Below are positions 22,889 through 34,988 of a stretch of DNA of 62,000 nucleotides, piece by piece. This DNA comes from Zygnema cylindricum. Taxonomy: Eukaryota > Streptophyta > Zygnematophyceae > Zygnematales > Zygnemataceae. Every line of letters starts with the position of its first letter. The first letter of the stretch is position 1. Below the pieces are notes generated by a model, which had not been told where the DNA came from, searched no databases, and worked only from the letters and a program-made list of their open reading frames with translations. The stretch is from NCBI GenBank assembly GCA_037447655.1, contig JBBHKE010003160.1:1-62000 (forward strand), read 5' to 3'. Position numbers and translations under genes: made by a program.

Positions 22889-23883
22889 TGAAATTAAAAG
22901 GTTTTTTTATTTATTTTCTAGGTTTCTTAAGTAATCTAAAATCAGGAAGGAAAAGCACGACAGCCTGCTTCTAAATTCTTTCTCTAGCCCCATACTTGTC
23001 GTAGTCACTAGAGGTTGGAGAAGAAGCTAGAGCCATGGCTGCCTATGCTCCTCCTAGAATCACAAGGCATTCCTCTGTTAAAATTAACGAAAAGGTTAAC
23101 GTACCCAGGATCCGATCCTGGTACCTATCGTCCATCTGAATAGACTAGCGTCGTTTACCATGTAGCCTAGCACCTGTGTCGAGGTATATAGGGTATAATA
23201 GCTACTTAAAGATGTACAAATAGGAAAGTTCATTTAACTAACAAACGGACCACAATCACATTGATATAGTTAGATAGAATCACATCTAAAAGTACTGCTT
23301 GTATTTTAACGGCTATAAACTAAGGCTGATATCAATCGAACAACGGAGAAAGAATTCGACATCGCGGAATGGACATTTTGGCGGTTTACGGCCCCAGCTA
23401 TGAAAGATGACACGTGGCAACATTAAATTGAAAAGCGGTATCTCCAGGACATACCATGGCGAACCCGGAAGTGGCAGGGTCACCTTCTTGGCCATGTCGT
23501 ACATTGGCCGTACAGAAAGTACTCCGGGCTAAGTACCTTTCTGTACTGTACACTTAATTGATTGGCTCCGTTCTTTAGTAGTAGAGGGATAAGAGAGGTC
23601 TTCAGGACTTAGAAAATATTAGGGTAGTAGCCTCTCTCCCAGAGTGCTTCTCTATAAAAGGTCATCTTTGACCACTGATAATTTACTGCTCAGGGGGGCA
23701 AATTCAACGATTCGTTTTGTGGTAGACTCAAGGGAGTCAACTCCTCCAAGGGGTGCAGTTTGGTTAGTCTGTATTGTGTCAGGGTGTCAGCAATATTCAG
23801 ACAACGCCTAAACAACCGAGGTTATCCTATAGGCTTCTACCAAGCTGCCTACTCTGAGTACCAATGGAGGTCTCAGAGTTGCA
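22889..23883 (+). repeat. Copia element C, 3' LTR, 995 bp
   Basis: Begins TGAAATTAAAAGG and ends GAGTTGCA, aligned to the 5' LTR at 12,798-13,768. The tRNA T-arm-like hairpin is perfect here (CCAGG and CCTGG around a 7-base loop at 23,105-23,121, minus strand). The five bases after it (CTTCC) do not match the five before the 5' LTR (TCCTC), so no target duplication supports the two LTRs as one insertion. Confidence 0.8.
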
Positions 23884-24717
23884 CTTCCTTACTGCCACGA
23901 GGACGTGAATCTACCAACACCGAGGGGTCATATTCGACTTTTGGCCCTATGTATCTTGGATCGAGTATGAAAACCAATTTCTGGGAAGTGATCGAGAATG
24001 GCTCCTTATGAGCCAACCCTTTTTGGCGAGCAGTAGGAGACGACGACTTCCTTTCCTCGGCCTGGGTCCTGGCGGCCTCGGCCAAAGATGGGAACTGCTC
24101 AAAATTCAAGCTTAGAGGAGGTGGAAGAGCCGGTGCCCAAGATGGTTCCTTGACCCAATAATCAAAGATAGACTCCACTGGGACGGATTTCTCGGACAGT
24201 AGAGACCCTTCTTCCGATACAAACGTCTTCCCCCACCGTGCTCTCCGAATCCGATATTTGGAGTTCCCTTATCCTGAACTTCTCTGCTTCCCATTGAGTG
24301 ATGACTACCAAGAAGAGGACCTAACTAGAAATGGAAATCTTACTCTCTCATAAGAGTATTGTACAAAAACTAAAGTGCCTATCCCCCGTAATCCGAGGAG
24401 ACAGGTGGCTTTTAAGTACTGTGCTGATCCGTCTGAAGCATAACAAATGCTACTCAAAACCCCTCTAAACTTTTAGGAGATGCCAAAAATCCCCTCCGAC
24501 TTTAATACCTCCAAAGCAAAAAAGGACCCTCAGCGAGTTCACAGATGAGCTTCCATGCAAAAATATAATAAACAATCAAAATAATAAGTTGTTTCAAGTT
24601 TAACAATATCACCTTGCCCCAAAAAATAGAATATAAGGTACAATTATGAATAATGGCAAAGCAAGCTCAACATACCTCAGCAATAAACAATGACACAGAG
24701 CAGAGACCAACTCCCCT
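23884..24717. other. Unassigned sequence with a possible minus-strand coding remnant
   Basis: From about 24,290 down to 23,880 on the minus strand a frame reads 'ESIFDYWVKEPSWAPALPPP' and 'LNFEQFPSLAEAARTQAEER'. It is proline- and charge-rich and looks like a piece of a real protein, perhaps an ORF1 or gag-like protein of another retroelement, but I do not recognise the family. One TGA or TAG interrupts it upstream. The stretch 24,300-24,717 shows nothing. Confidence 0.3.
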
Positions 24718-25717
24718 TGTAATTTTGTTTTCTCCATTGGACCACATAATACAGGAAGCCTCTAGATAGTATTTAACTAACCCACTTCAAGCCACAACCA
24801 GTGTTGTCCAAAAAGGCACACTGACAGTTTGAATGCACCCCTGTGCAGCTTGGACTCCCCTCAGTCCGTAGCAAAAAGAATCACAAAAAACGGCCAGCCA
24901 GCCGATAAGTTATGAGGCAGTAAAAATGCCAATTTGTACAATCTCTCAAAGGGATAGGTGACTACCTACCAAAATTTTCTAAGTCCTGATTCCCTCTAAT
25001 AACTTCTATCTACTGAAGTACAGACCAATCACATTACCATACCATACCAAAAAGTACTATTGTCGTGGTACCTTTTGTACGGCCTATGTACGACAAGTCT
25101 ATTAAGTGGACGCGTGTCCGCTTTTCACTTGTTCGTACGTTCCTCGGAATTCTCATGACCGAATGTCATATCTCCACGTGACTCTAGGTCATGCCACCCC
25201 ATAAAAATCCAACTTGACCTTTCTGAGATCTCGACAAAAACGTAAAATGTTGGATAAGAACCGACATTATATATCGTCCATCGAAACAAATATCACATTC
25301 ATTTGTTTCGTGCGGGATCCAGTCCGCACTGAATTTAACCTGATCTATGATGTTACATTTACATTTCCGTTAATCGGTTTAGGGGACGTAACATAATTAA
25401 AATATCAATCGCACCCTATATACTCTAGCGAACATCTACGACATACTGGTTAGAGCAGACGGCTACGCCACGCTCTACCGGTCGCGGGTTCCAGTCTTGC
25501 TCGACTCAACCTTTTTGTAGAGAGTGACTTAAGGTCACTCTCTAACCCTGTCTATGGAGCTGAGGCAGCCATGGCTCCATCACTCTCTCTCTCTTTTTAA
25601 GTGACTACAACAAGTATGGGGGTAAGAGAGAAGAGATGAAGACAAGTTGCCTACATGTTTCTTTTTTCGCTAATATCTTAAGACCTTGAAAATAACCAAA
25701 AGCTATTTATTTCAACA
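24718..25717 (-). repeat. Lone Copia LTR, 1,000 bp
   Basis: Starts TGTAATTTTG and ends TTTCAACA. It shares the family core: GTACCTTTTGTACGG near 25,070, a CCACGTG box near 25,175 and the conserved end region near 25,565-25,620. It carries the most complete tRNA-like segment seen here: an A-box-like ACTGGTTAGAGCAGACGG at 25,445-25,462 and a B-box/T-arm-like GCGGGTTCCAGTCTTGC at 25,484-25,500. It is followed by TCCCCCTCAATGG, which reads on the minus strand as a polypurine tract, so it may be the 3' LTR of an element whose rest is lost. No 5-bp duplication is seen. Confidence 0.75.
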
Positions 25718-26870
25718 TCCCCCTCAATGGTACCGAAACCAGGTAAGATCCTCCTTAACCTCTCGGGTTCGACGGCTCGGATCCGGTATGACTCTTCTCA
25801 GTTTCAAGTAGCAAAAAGTCACAATTGCCATAAAAGGGGGAAATTGCCAACAACCTGCCCGAACTACAATTCCCATATAAAACACATATTCCAAAACAAA
25901 GATGCCAATAGAGCCTAAACACGCAAGCCAAAAGTTCTCCAATAGAAGATTTGCTTGGATATTCGTGGGGGTTTTCGCAGGAGACAGTATTGAAGAGCAA
26001 CCTGTCTCCTTTGGACCCAAATGCCTTATACATCAAAGTTTGTCCAATTTCAGGTTCTAAAGGTCAACGTTATGCTATTAGCCAGTTAGCGGGAAGCAAG
26101 TGTCATTGAACTGACATGAGAAAAAATAATCCGTATCACACTTGGGGCAAAAGTTCTACTCCGGACTGCGGCTAGATTCGCGGTGAGAAGTCATAATTTA
26201 TTCCACTATTATGAGACAAACTACTGAAAAGCACATGAAAATGCCAAACTTTGACCTAATGTAATTAATGGATCAAATGTCAGCAGAACGTGGACTGAAT
26301 TCCTCCTGACAGCTAATAGCAATCTAGATGACAATCCGAAAGAAAAGTGGCAACCCACAATATACCCCCCACGAGGGCTAGTGGCAATTGTACCTATGTG
26401 ACGGAATTGCAATCTTTGAGGCAAAATAGCTTGGTCGTTCGGCCTTTGTTAGGCGCGAAATAAAGTGCGTTCCGCTCAGTTGAGGAAATACAAGAATCTT
26501 GTCCAGTTTGGTGTTTCTCCTCCTGCGTACTCCGATGACCGTACAAGGTAGAAAGAGGCATTGAAATCCTTGGCAAATATAAAGGTGTGTCGAAAATGCA
26601 CACGAGCTTGACAGGTATGGTGAACCCGGTCTCTAAACCTAGACACGAATCCCTTTCCGCAAATTCTCGACATCCCCCCCCCTCCGATGTCACCGCACAT
26701 CCAACATGGTTTTTTATCTCGCTTGAGGATCGAGGTTTGACCTTTGCACACATAAGGCAATTTTATTTGACGGATCCCCGGCTAACGTGGGTTGTTTATG
26801 GGGAGGACGGTCTTTGGGTGAATGTTTTAGAGTTGTTACGTCATCATCATCCATGGGATCCCCGGCTATA
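25718..26870. other. Unassigned region between the lone LTR and the pogo-like element
   Basis: A minus-strand frame of 98 codons (25,724-26,020) stops right before the polypurine-like tract of the LTR, so it could be the 3' end of that element's ORF, but it has no motif I recognise. A plus-strand frame (26,587-26,871) is also unassigned. Nothing else is evident. Confidence 0.3.
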
Positions 26871-26971
26871 AAAAATCCTCAAATATTGTCGAGTAACTCC
26901 CGAGGTACTCGTTCTCTGAGATGCTCGTACGACGGTATTGCAAAAGTTTCGCAATGTCGAAGTGCGACGCT

Positions 26972-27159
26972 CTTGTTTATAGGAAATACAAAGGGTTCCG
27001 CCGCCGATTAGGCCCCCCTCACCACCGAGAGGAGAGGATTTGCCACTAATAATTGTGGCACTCACTCAACAACTAGCGGCCCAACAAGAACAAATGAGAG
27101 CGGATCGAGAGCACTTGATGAGACTCACACGAGAGTTGTCAAAAAAGAAAAAGCGGTAG
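26972..27159 (+). pseudogene. Unassigned charged C-terminal coding fragment
   Basis: After a TTTATAG that could be a splice acceptor, a frame reads 'EIQRVPPPIRPPSPPRGEDL', then 'ALTQQLAAQQEQMRADREHL', and ends in a basic 'ELSKKKKR' and TAG. It looks like a coiled-coil plus nuclear-localisation-type tail of a real protein. It sits just before the hairpin array that borders the pogo-like transposon, so it could be a separate accessory ORF or an unrelated relic. Family unknown. Confidence 0.3.
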
Positions 27160-27273
27160 TTGGTATGTATTTATGACTCCGGCAAAATTATCTCCTCCAC
27201 CACTCCATCACTTGCCATGTTTCACCCACTCACTTAAATTGTTTTTTTTTTCTCTCTTGTGGTTTGTTTAACA

Positions 27274-27465
27274 TAGCGACGACTTCACATCGTCGCTGAA
27301 CCAGCGTCGACTTTCTCTTGTCGTTGAATCTTGTATAGGCATCGGTAACCTGAACCAGCGATGACTTTCTATCGTCGCTGAATCTTGAAATGGCACCGGA
27401 TACCTGAACCAGCGATGACCAACATTCGTCGCTGAATTTAGCAATGATTGTTGGTCGTCGCTGAA
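27274..27465. repeat. Left hairpin array, 54-bp units
   Basis: Repeated imperfect palindromes of the form CAGCGAyGA, a short spacer, then TCGTCGCTG. AACCAGCG starts at 27,299, 27,353 and 27,407, a 54-bp period, with AATCTTG and GGCACCGG-like spacers conserved between units. Similar hairpins occur on the other side of the pogo-like coding region (36,682-37,134), suggesting subterminal repeats of one transposon. No spacer diversity or Cas gene: this is not CRISPR. Confidence 0.8.
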
Positions 27466-28290
27466 GTGCGTTTTCTTTGTAATACATATTTTTCCCTATA
27501 TGAATTAGGACATACATGTTCTTGTATTTTTTTTTCTTTCCTCTTGTTGCAGAATACCAAAAGGCAAGTCGGTGGTGGAAGGGCAGGGTTGCGACATTGT
27601 GAAACATATGTTGTTTTTAGAAAGCTTTAGTCCTCTTTATGCCTCAGCTGTGAGAGAGAGCTGTTCAGGACTTAAGCTATTTTTGGTTGAGTTCGGTTCA
27701 GTACTTACCGAAATTAGTGTGACAGTGAAGTTGGGAGTTCACGGTTCATTCACACTTGGGACACGTGTCGTCACTTGGGAGAATGCGTGAGTATGTCCTC
27801 CGTGGACGTACGGAAATTCGGCAGGACCACTGGACTTCGTAAAGTCAATTCTACGGTGCCAAATCCTCTAATCGGACCGCTGACAGCCGCCGCCAACAAA
27901 TAGTGACGAGGCGTGACTAGATCATTATCACTTTACGTTGTCTTAACTTCGGTGTAAATATTTGTGATAGAATGTTAGATGTACGGCTGGAATGCCTCCG
28001 TACAGCTTAGTGTAGTTTCGGTGTATAAAAGTAGGACTTAGTGAATTTGATTTTTAGGAACAAATGATATGAAAACTGTACACTCAGTTTTATGTAATTT
28101 CATTTATACATATCTCACAGATTTGTGAGCGGAATTGATTGAAATTTTGTGTGTGTGTTCCTTTGTATGTTAGCTACATTGTGGCAAATTTTCAGGACGC
28201 TAAAAGCGTTTTTCTGAAATTTATAGTCTGTCAAAGTTTCTGTTCAGCCATCGGTATTTGTGGAAGCTTCCTCTCTTGATTTGTTCTACG

Positions 28291-30048
28291 ATGACTACTG
28301 CTGCATCTTCTTCATCTTCAGTGCCAGTAATTGTGTCAGAACAACAACATACGGGCGACAACACACACCATGTCGTCTGCGGGATTTGGAAGAATGTGGT
28401 GACAAAGGCACTATGGGGAAGGGGGAGGAAGGAATTTCCGTGGGTCACAGCGGTGCACTCGGAGTTGGTGGAGGAGTTCTACCGGTTCAAAAAAGCGGGT
28501 ATGAAAATGTCTCAAACTATTGTGGGGACCATGGCAGTTCATATCATTAAACGTATGAAGGAAGATAATGTGAGTTTGTTTCTTGACAAATTGGGAAAAG
28601 AGATCAAAATGAAAATGAAAAAACGATGGACTCAACGGTTTTGCGAGAAACACAATATTGTGACGAGGGCTCAAAAAGGAAAGTTACAATTAAGCCCGGA
28701 GAACGAGGAGTACATCAAAAAAATGGTAGCATATCACATGGGAGAGTTAAAACGGGGATTTTTATTGGGTAAGCTTTTTGTGCTTTTATACAACTCATTG
28801 ATACTTGTTGTAATATATGTTACATCTATTATTTTTTATGTTTTTGTCGAGGGTTATAAATGCAAATACGCGAAAGAAAGTTGTTGCTCCTACCATCATG
28901 CTTATGTGTGTTGTTTTTTTTATTACATTTTTATATGTTATTGTGATATTAGGTCGTTACAACGAGGATCTAGTCGAGAACATGGACAAGAACCACGTTA
29001 TTGTAAATATGGATTACAAAAAGACGTTGGATTTTCGCGGGGACGAGGTGGTTAAATACGCGGATGTTGCCAGAGGTAGAGCGTCGATCACTTTCATTGT
29101 TCGACTCACGGGCGGTGTGAACGCCAGAATTTAATCTCCTATGTTAATCTTAGTCAACAAGCTTTGTAGTTTCTCAATAGAGGGCATCAACGATGATATA
29201 CCAGGTGCGTTTCCTTCCCTAAGTGTTTTTTTCCTCGTTAATATTGAAGTTATTATCTTCCTCATTCTCCTTTGTATACCACACCAAAAATATTAATTTT
29301 GAGGATTTGTGTTGTTAATAGTGCGTCTTCCTCGTTCCTTTCTCGCCCTCTCTCTACCTCCCTAACTCAATATCTTTCCCCCTCTCTCTCCCACTCCCTA
29401 CTGTACTTCTTGCCTCCTTCTCTCTCCCTTTCCCTCACCGTCCCACTCTCTTATTCTCCCTATGCCATATCCATCTCCCCTCCATGTAACTCCCTTCCTC
29501 GCTCTCTTTTATAGGATTTAGTTATCTTTTCGGGCCTAAAGGTAAGAACGACAAGACTGTCTTCCCGCAATGGATCGCTGAGCCGAGGTCGTACCAAGGA
29601 GATAGTGATGGGCAGGAAAAAGTTTTTTTCGTGGACAATTGTGGCGGGCACAATATGTTCGAGGAGTTGAACATCGCTCTCTTCGCAAAGAAAACAACCC
29701 TCCACATTTTTCTACCGTGTGCAACAAATTTAGTGCAACCCGTCGATTCATTTGTAATCTCAAAATAAAAGAGGTATGGTCAAGTAAATAGGATGATTGG
29801 AAAATGAAGGGGATAGAGAGCCCCAAGTGGTCCTTACCTAGGGGCCATAAATGGTCGGGTAAGTTAGTTGGATCGAGGAAATCATTTTTCTTCAAGTTGG
29901 CACGCGATTCAATTTGCGAGGTGAACAAAATGAAGGACAAGAATGGCGTGGGTATGCACTGAAGGTGATGATCCAATGTGGATTATCATTCAAGGATGGG
30001 AAATGGGAGGAGGCGACGAGGTGCCACCTCCTTCGGCTCGCGCACGGG
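28291..30048 (+). pseudogene. Pogo-like (Tc1/mariner superfamily) transposase, decayed
   Basis: Three exons: 28,291-28,768; 28,953 to about 29,198; and 29,515 onward, joined by GT-AG introns that keep frame. The N-terminal half has an HTH-like region ('KKRWTQRFCEKHNI'). The DDE catalytic domain follows: 'LVENMDKNHVIVNMDYKKTL' (first Asp), 'KVFFVDNCGGHNMFEEL' (second Asp) and 'VQPVDSFVISKIKEVW' (third Asp), as in the pogo-type DDE_1 family. An in-frame TAA at about 29,132 replaces what is Glu in relatives, and a TAG follows the third motif, so it is not translatable as is. Its C-terminal end is split by Copia element E. Confidence 0.8.
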
Positions 30049-30053
30049 ATTTA
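30049..30053. repeat. Target-site duplication of element E, left copy (ATTTA)
   Basis: ATTTA directly before the LTR start at 30,054 is repeated directly after the LTR end at 35,940-35,944. The flanks belong to the pogo-like transposase, so this proves a simple insertion. Confidence 0.9.
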
Positions 30054-31022
30054 TGTAATTCTGTGACCTCCATTCGTACACAGAATGTCCAGCTTATGTG
30101 AAGCCTCTAGGATATTATATGCAATTTTGACTTTGACAATGAATAAGTCCCACCCTGGGACGCAAAATCTCCGACCAACTACACCTGTGTGTAGCCTAGA
30201 CTCCCTTGAGTCCGCAACAAAAAAAATCACTAAATTTGCTCACCTGAGCATTAAGTTATGGTTGACAAAAGTTGGTCCATAAATACAAGTGCACTCTGGG
30301 AGAGAGGCTGGAAAACCAAAAATATTCTAAGTCCTAAGCTACCTCTCTAAGCCTATTACTAAGGTACTTCGACCAATCATAAGATTTTAAAGTAGAAGAA
30401 GGTACAGGTACCGCTGTACTTCTTGTACGGCCATAGTACGGCATGGCCGTTCCGCTGACGCGTGTCAGTTCCGGAGCCGTAGTTGCTCCTCCGTGATATC
30501 CGCTGTTCAATCATATGTTGCCACGTGTCATCCACCGACATCTGGTTCGCAAACCATCGAATGGCTATTCCGGTATTCCGGCTTCACTGTGAGCCGTTCG
30601 ATGAGATCTAGACATTTGATTTCGTCCGTCGAAATTAAATGTTAATTCGTATATTTCGTGTGGTCCCGATTTCGTGCGGACCGGTATGTTTCCATACATC
30701 AATCGTCCCGTAATTAGTTAAATGAAATGTCCGGCGCGGTATAGCTTTAAATAAATATCGCGCTATATGTATGTATCGATTTCTTCAAGACTTACTTGAT
30801 AAGGTGCACGGTTGGTCCGTACGGTGATCATCTAGAGGTCACTGGATCAAGTCCCACAAAAAGCAGTATATATTTTGCAAAAATATTGTCTTGAATGATC
30901 TGCCTGTCTCCTTTAGTTGCAGCAGGCAGCCATGGTTGTATGCAGGTCCTCGGTGAATACGACAAGTATGAGGGCTGTAGTAAGTCCAGAAGAAAGACTA
31001 CAAAATACCTCTCTTTTCAACA
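30054..31022 (-). repeat. Element E left LTR (3' LTR), 969 bp
   Basis: Starts TGTAATTCTG and ends TTTCAACA. GTAC core near 30,416-30,440, CCACGTGTCAT box near 30,522, D-arm-like ACTTGATAAGGTGC near 30,793 and B-box-like GGATCAAGTCC at 30,844-30,854, read antisense to the element. Confidence 0.9.
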
Positions 31023-31187
31023 CTCCCCTTATTTTCTAGTCAATCTTTTGCTTCAGTCCACACTTCTTCCTACAGAATATCATTTTAGGAGAAGGGACCG
31101 GTTTAGTCATCATATCTGCTACCATCTCTCCATCCGGTCTATATTCCAAACTAATTATTTTATTCTCAACCTTCTCTCAAACAAAGC

Positions 31188-31648
31188 TTAAACGAATATC
31201 ATATGATTTGCTTTAAAGTGATGCTTAGGGTTTGCTGCAATTGCAATCGCAGCTTGATTGTCACAAAATACTTTTTGCACTCCGCTCTTCATATATCCCC
31301 ATTCTTGAAGCGAAGATTTCACCCACATTAATTCTTTCACAGCACAACAAGAGGCCATATACTCAGCCTCCATGGTGGACTGAGCAATCACCTTTTGTTG
31401 CTTACTGTTCCAACAACAAGCCCCATTCCCAACATACAACACATATCCAGAAGTACACCTCCTCATCGGAGCATCCCCATAACTGGCATCACTCCAAGTA
31501 ATGATGTCAGTGTTATCCCCACCAAGATGCAACCACAAATCTCTTGTTCTTACAAAATACCGCATGACCCTTTTGGCCGCTTCCCAATCTTTCTTCCTAG
31601 GATCATTCAGACTCCTGCTTAATACTCCCACAGCTGCCGCTATATTCG
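31188..31648 (-). pseudogene. Element E RNase H
   Basis: Copia RNase H with its motifs: 'DIITWSDASYGDAPMRRCTS', 'GYVLYVGNGACCWNSKQQKV', 'TMEAEYMASCCAVKELMWVK' (catalytic Glu) and 'VFCDNQAAIAIAANPKHHFK'. The last catalytic region appears complete. The frame is fused upstream to a truncated RT: the sequence passes from 'KKLDEFLTTLGYIRI' directly to 'AAAVGVLSRSLNDPRKKDW', leaving out about 440 bp compared with element C. Confidence 0.85.
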
Positions 31649-33230
31649 GATATATCCCAAAGTTGTCAAAAACTCGTCCAACTTTTTGTTCCATTGGCGT
31701 GGAGCTTGCTTTAATCCATAAAGGGACTTTATGGATTAAAGCACGTTGCTTTCTTCTCCTTTCTCCACAAATCCTTCCGGTTGTCGCATGAAGATCTCTT
31801 CTTCCAATTCTTCGTGTAAGAAAGCGGTTTTGATTTCCATCTGGTGCACTTCCATGTCTTCCGCTGCCGCGAGACTAAGTAGAATCTGGACGGAGGGGAA
31901 TCTAACAACTGGAGCAAAAGTCTCCTCATAATCGATTCCCTCCTTCTGTGTGAATCTCTTTGCCACTAATCTTGCTTTGTATCGCTCGATAGTGTTATCT
32001 AGATTGAGCTTCAACTTAAACACCTACTTGCACCCTATTGGTTTTCTATCCAGAGGACAATCCACCAACTCCCAAGTGTTTGCTTCCATAATGGAAGCCA
32101 TCTCATCATTAATAGCCGTCACCCATCTACCACCTTCCGGACTATTAACTGCTTCTGAGTAAGTCTGGGGTTCGCTCTAATGTGATAGCTTAGTTACCTT
32201 GTTGTTCACTTGTCTCTCTTGAAGTCTCTTGCTGCTTCTTCTTCCTCTTTCAAATTATGACGCGGGAATCGAGGGTAATCTCGGGTTCCTCCAAACAACT
32301 TCACCTTCTCCCCTATCCGTGGGGTCCTTCTCCGGTCGTTCATCGTCAATTTCCCGTATTTCCTCGTTTTCTTCCTCGGTTTGAATCGGAAGGTGTGACT
32401 CCAAAAGCGGGTCACTCTCGGTCAGATTTTTCTCTTCCTCTACACGGTCAGGCTGAACCGGAGTTCGGTCAGTAGAATCTGCATCTAACTCACTTTCGGA
32501 TTCAATTCTAATTATGACCGGTTTAGTATACTTAAAGGGATCTATGGATTTTCCTTCATCCATAATTACCAAGTGTTTTACTAGAATTTTGTCTTCTCTA
32601 CCGAGATCATAAACTCTATACCCTTTTACGCTCTCATCATACCCAAGTAAGTATCCCGGCTTTCCTGTAGCATCTAACTTCCAATAAGATTTTTTTGTGT
32701 TTAAACTAAACACTTGACTTCCAAACACCTTTAAGTGTGATATGTTAGGTTTTCTCCCTTTCCATCTTTCATAGGGTGTTTGACCTTTTACAGCTGAGGT
32801 AAGGACTCTATTTTTGAGATAGTTAGCAGAATTCATAGCTTCTGCCAAAAAAGTTTTCCTTATCTTTTTATCCGTCAACATACTACGGGAACTATCACTT
32901 AATGTCCGATTAAGTCTCTCGGCTACACCATTTTGTTCCGGGTTCTTTGGGACAGTCTTTTGGTGTTGAACCCCTTCCTCTTTCAAGTAATCCTCAAACT
33001 CATTAAAAGTGAATTCCCCCCCCATTATCACTTCTTACTCTCTTTATAGGTGTCTCATGAAGCTTTTCACTCCATGATTTATATTCCTTAAAATAAGCCG
33101 AGGCCTCAGATTTGTTTTTCAAGAAATATACTCTACAGTATCTAGACCAATCATCAGTGATAGTAAGCATAAATCTTTTCCCTCCAACTGATGGCACTTT
33201 AGCCGGTCCCCATATGTCAGTGTGAATCAA
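31649..33230 (-). pseudogene. Element E integrase and truncated reverse transcriptase
   Basis: Integrase at 33,230-32,255: 'TITDDWSRYCRVYFLKNKSE' (first Asp region), 'VRSDNGG' (second Asp, at a frame junction near 33,010) and 'NPEQNGVAERLNRTL' with the catalytic Glu. A hinge region follows. RT fingers at 32,023-31,736 read 'MFKLKLNLDNTIERYKARLV' and 'MEIKTAFLHEELEEEI'. The palm with YVDD is missing at the 31,648 junction. The reading frame changes at least twice. Confidence 0.85.
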
Positions 33231-33251
33231 ATCTAAAACCTTTTCACCCTT

Positions 33252-34988
33252 TTATGATGCGGCATTTGGAAAAGGCAACCTGTGAGCTTTTCCTTGAGCA
33301 CACCCACTCCAATCATCCAAAGTCTCATCATCTCCAAAATGTATGCCCTCAACTACACCCATTTTCTTCATATCTTTTATTCTATCTAGATGCACATGTC
33401 CCAATCTTTTATGCCACATCATCAAATCACTTACACCAGCATAGTAAACTCCCGTCTTTCCATTACTCAAATTCAGCCTAAACATTCCTTGGCTACCCTT
33501 TTCAGCTGTGAAGTACACTTCATTCTCATACCTAACAACAAAGACTCCTTTCTTAGTACTAGTCTCAAAACCCTTATCATCTAAGACCGACGTAGAGATA
33601 AGATTCTTGTTCAACTTTGGGATAAAAAGAACATTAGAGAAAGTGACTATGGATGCCTTTCCATCAACCAAGACCCTCAGATCCACAAATCCCACTAAAT
33701 TAGTGGTGACTATTCTCCCATCCCTATACTCTATCTCTACAGTAGGGATCTTTGTCATTTTGGTAAACAATGGTTTTTCTCTGCACATATGCATAGAGGC
33801 TCCTGAATCAATAATCCATCCTTCTTCAGGCGGTTCTCTTACTCCACCGAAAGCACACTTTTGCCTCCTTGGTATCTCCGGCTCACCTTTCACCTCTAGC
33901 TCCTCGTTGAGGAGAAGTTCTCCATCGTCCTCATCGGAGTCCTCTCCGATGACTTGTGTTGCCACAAATGCCTTCTTTTTCTTTGCGGCTAGTTTTCCGA
34001 CCTATTCCTCCTTCAATCTCAACTCTGACAGTTTAGTACACTCCGCCAAAAAATGTCCCGGCTTCTTACAAAAGTGAAAAAGCCCCTTCGGAGGCCTCGA
34101 TCTCGATCATTCCGATTGATTTCCTCTTCCCCCTCCACCAAAGTTTCCATAAGGTTTCTTGGAATCCTTGTCTTCCCAATTAGTTCCAGCAGCCAATGCC
34201 TGAACACTCTTTCCTCCTCTACGAATCTCAATTGTGTTTTCCCGAACCAAAATCATTCCCACAACGGGGTTCCATATCCATCGATGATATGGCAAATCTT
34301 GAACCCTGTTAACAAAGTTTTCATAATCATCTGGGAGTTTCATCAACAAAGTATTCACCTTCACTTTCTCAGTCTCCCTTTTCCCTGCACTCTCTAACTC
34401 CATAAATAACCCGGCCAAGTCATTACAAAAATCTAACATTTTTCCCCCTTTGTACCCATAAGCATGTGCCTTCTGATCTGCCAACTTCTGCTGCTGAATT
34501 GTACCACTCTTGTAAATGTTGAGAAGTGCCTCCCACAACTTGTCCGCCTTGTCCACATGAAGATGGGGTGTAGCCACTACCTGGGTGAGACGCCCGAGAA
34601 TTAAATGAGTCGCCACGGTATTGTTGAAATCCCTGATTTCACTATCATTAGCCTCGGTTTTCTGAACATCTGCTGCCAAAACCGATCCAATAGGCATCGG
34701 TGTAAGTTTTTCCTTCCCCTTCTCCTTCCCTATGTCCGACACGATGCTCTCTCCAACATCCTCTTCCGCCTCTGCCCCCGCAGATCCTCCTGTGAACCGA
34801 GATCCTCCAAACCCTAGTGGAACTCCCAATTTTGCACATGGCCGACGCACACGACCACTCACAATGCCCAATAGCCGTTTTTCAACTAGTGCACCCTTTA
34901 TCATGGTTTCCCAATAAATGAACCCTGTTCCATTAAAAATGGGCACCCTAGAGGGTGGGCCCATAACTTGTAATTCTGTGACCATCAT
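33252..34988 (-). pseudogene. Element E Gag, protease and GAG-pre-integrase
   Basis: Gag is open from 34,988 (inside the LTR) to 34,107: 'MMVTELQVMGPPSRVPIFNG', later 'LLMKLPDDYENFVNRVQDLP'. The zinc knuckle, near 34,050-34,090, reads 'GLFHFCKKPGHFLAECTKL', with Phe in place of the first Cys. Then protease in 'EGWIIDSGASMHMC' and GAG-pre-integrase in 33,965-33,252 ('MMWHKRLGHVHLDRIKDMKK'), where the first Cys of the last pair is Trp ('DDWSGCAQGK'). There is a frame change between gag and protease. Confidence 0.85.
34957..34968 (-). promoter_or_regulatory. Primer-binding site of element E
   Basis: Plus-strand GGGCCCATAACT abuts the LTR at 34,969. It equals the anticodon-arm sequence of initiator tRNA-Met except for the last base. 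The gag frame, which starts 20 bases inside the LTR, runs through it as VMGPP. Confidence 0.7.

Noticed and set aside
25429-25510. Functional tRNA gene
   Set aside because: A- and B-box-like parts exist, but no proper D, anticodon or acceptor pairing forms by eye, and it lies inside a retrotransposon LTR.
27274-27465. Regularly spaced palindromic repeats resembling a CRISPR array
   Set aside because: The spacers are also repeats, the unit count is three to four, there are no cas genes and the context is eukaryotic with introns.
29272-29514. Open frame of 80 codons, Ser/Leu-rich
   Set aside because: It is a CT-rich intron of the pogo-like transposase ending in the acceptor at 29,514.
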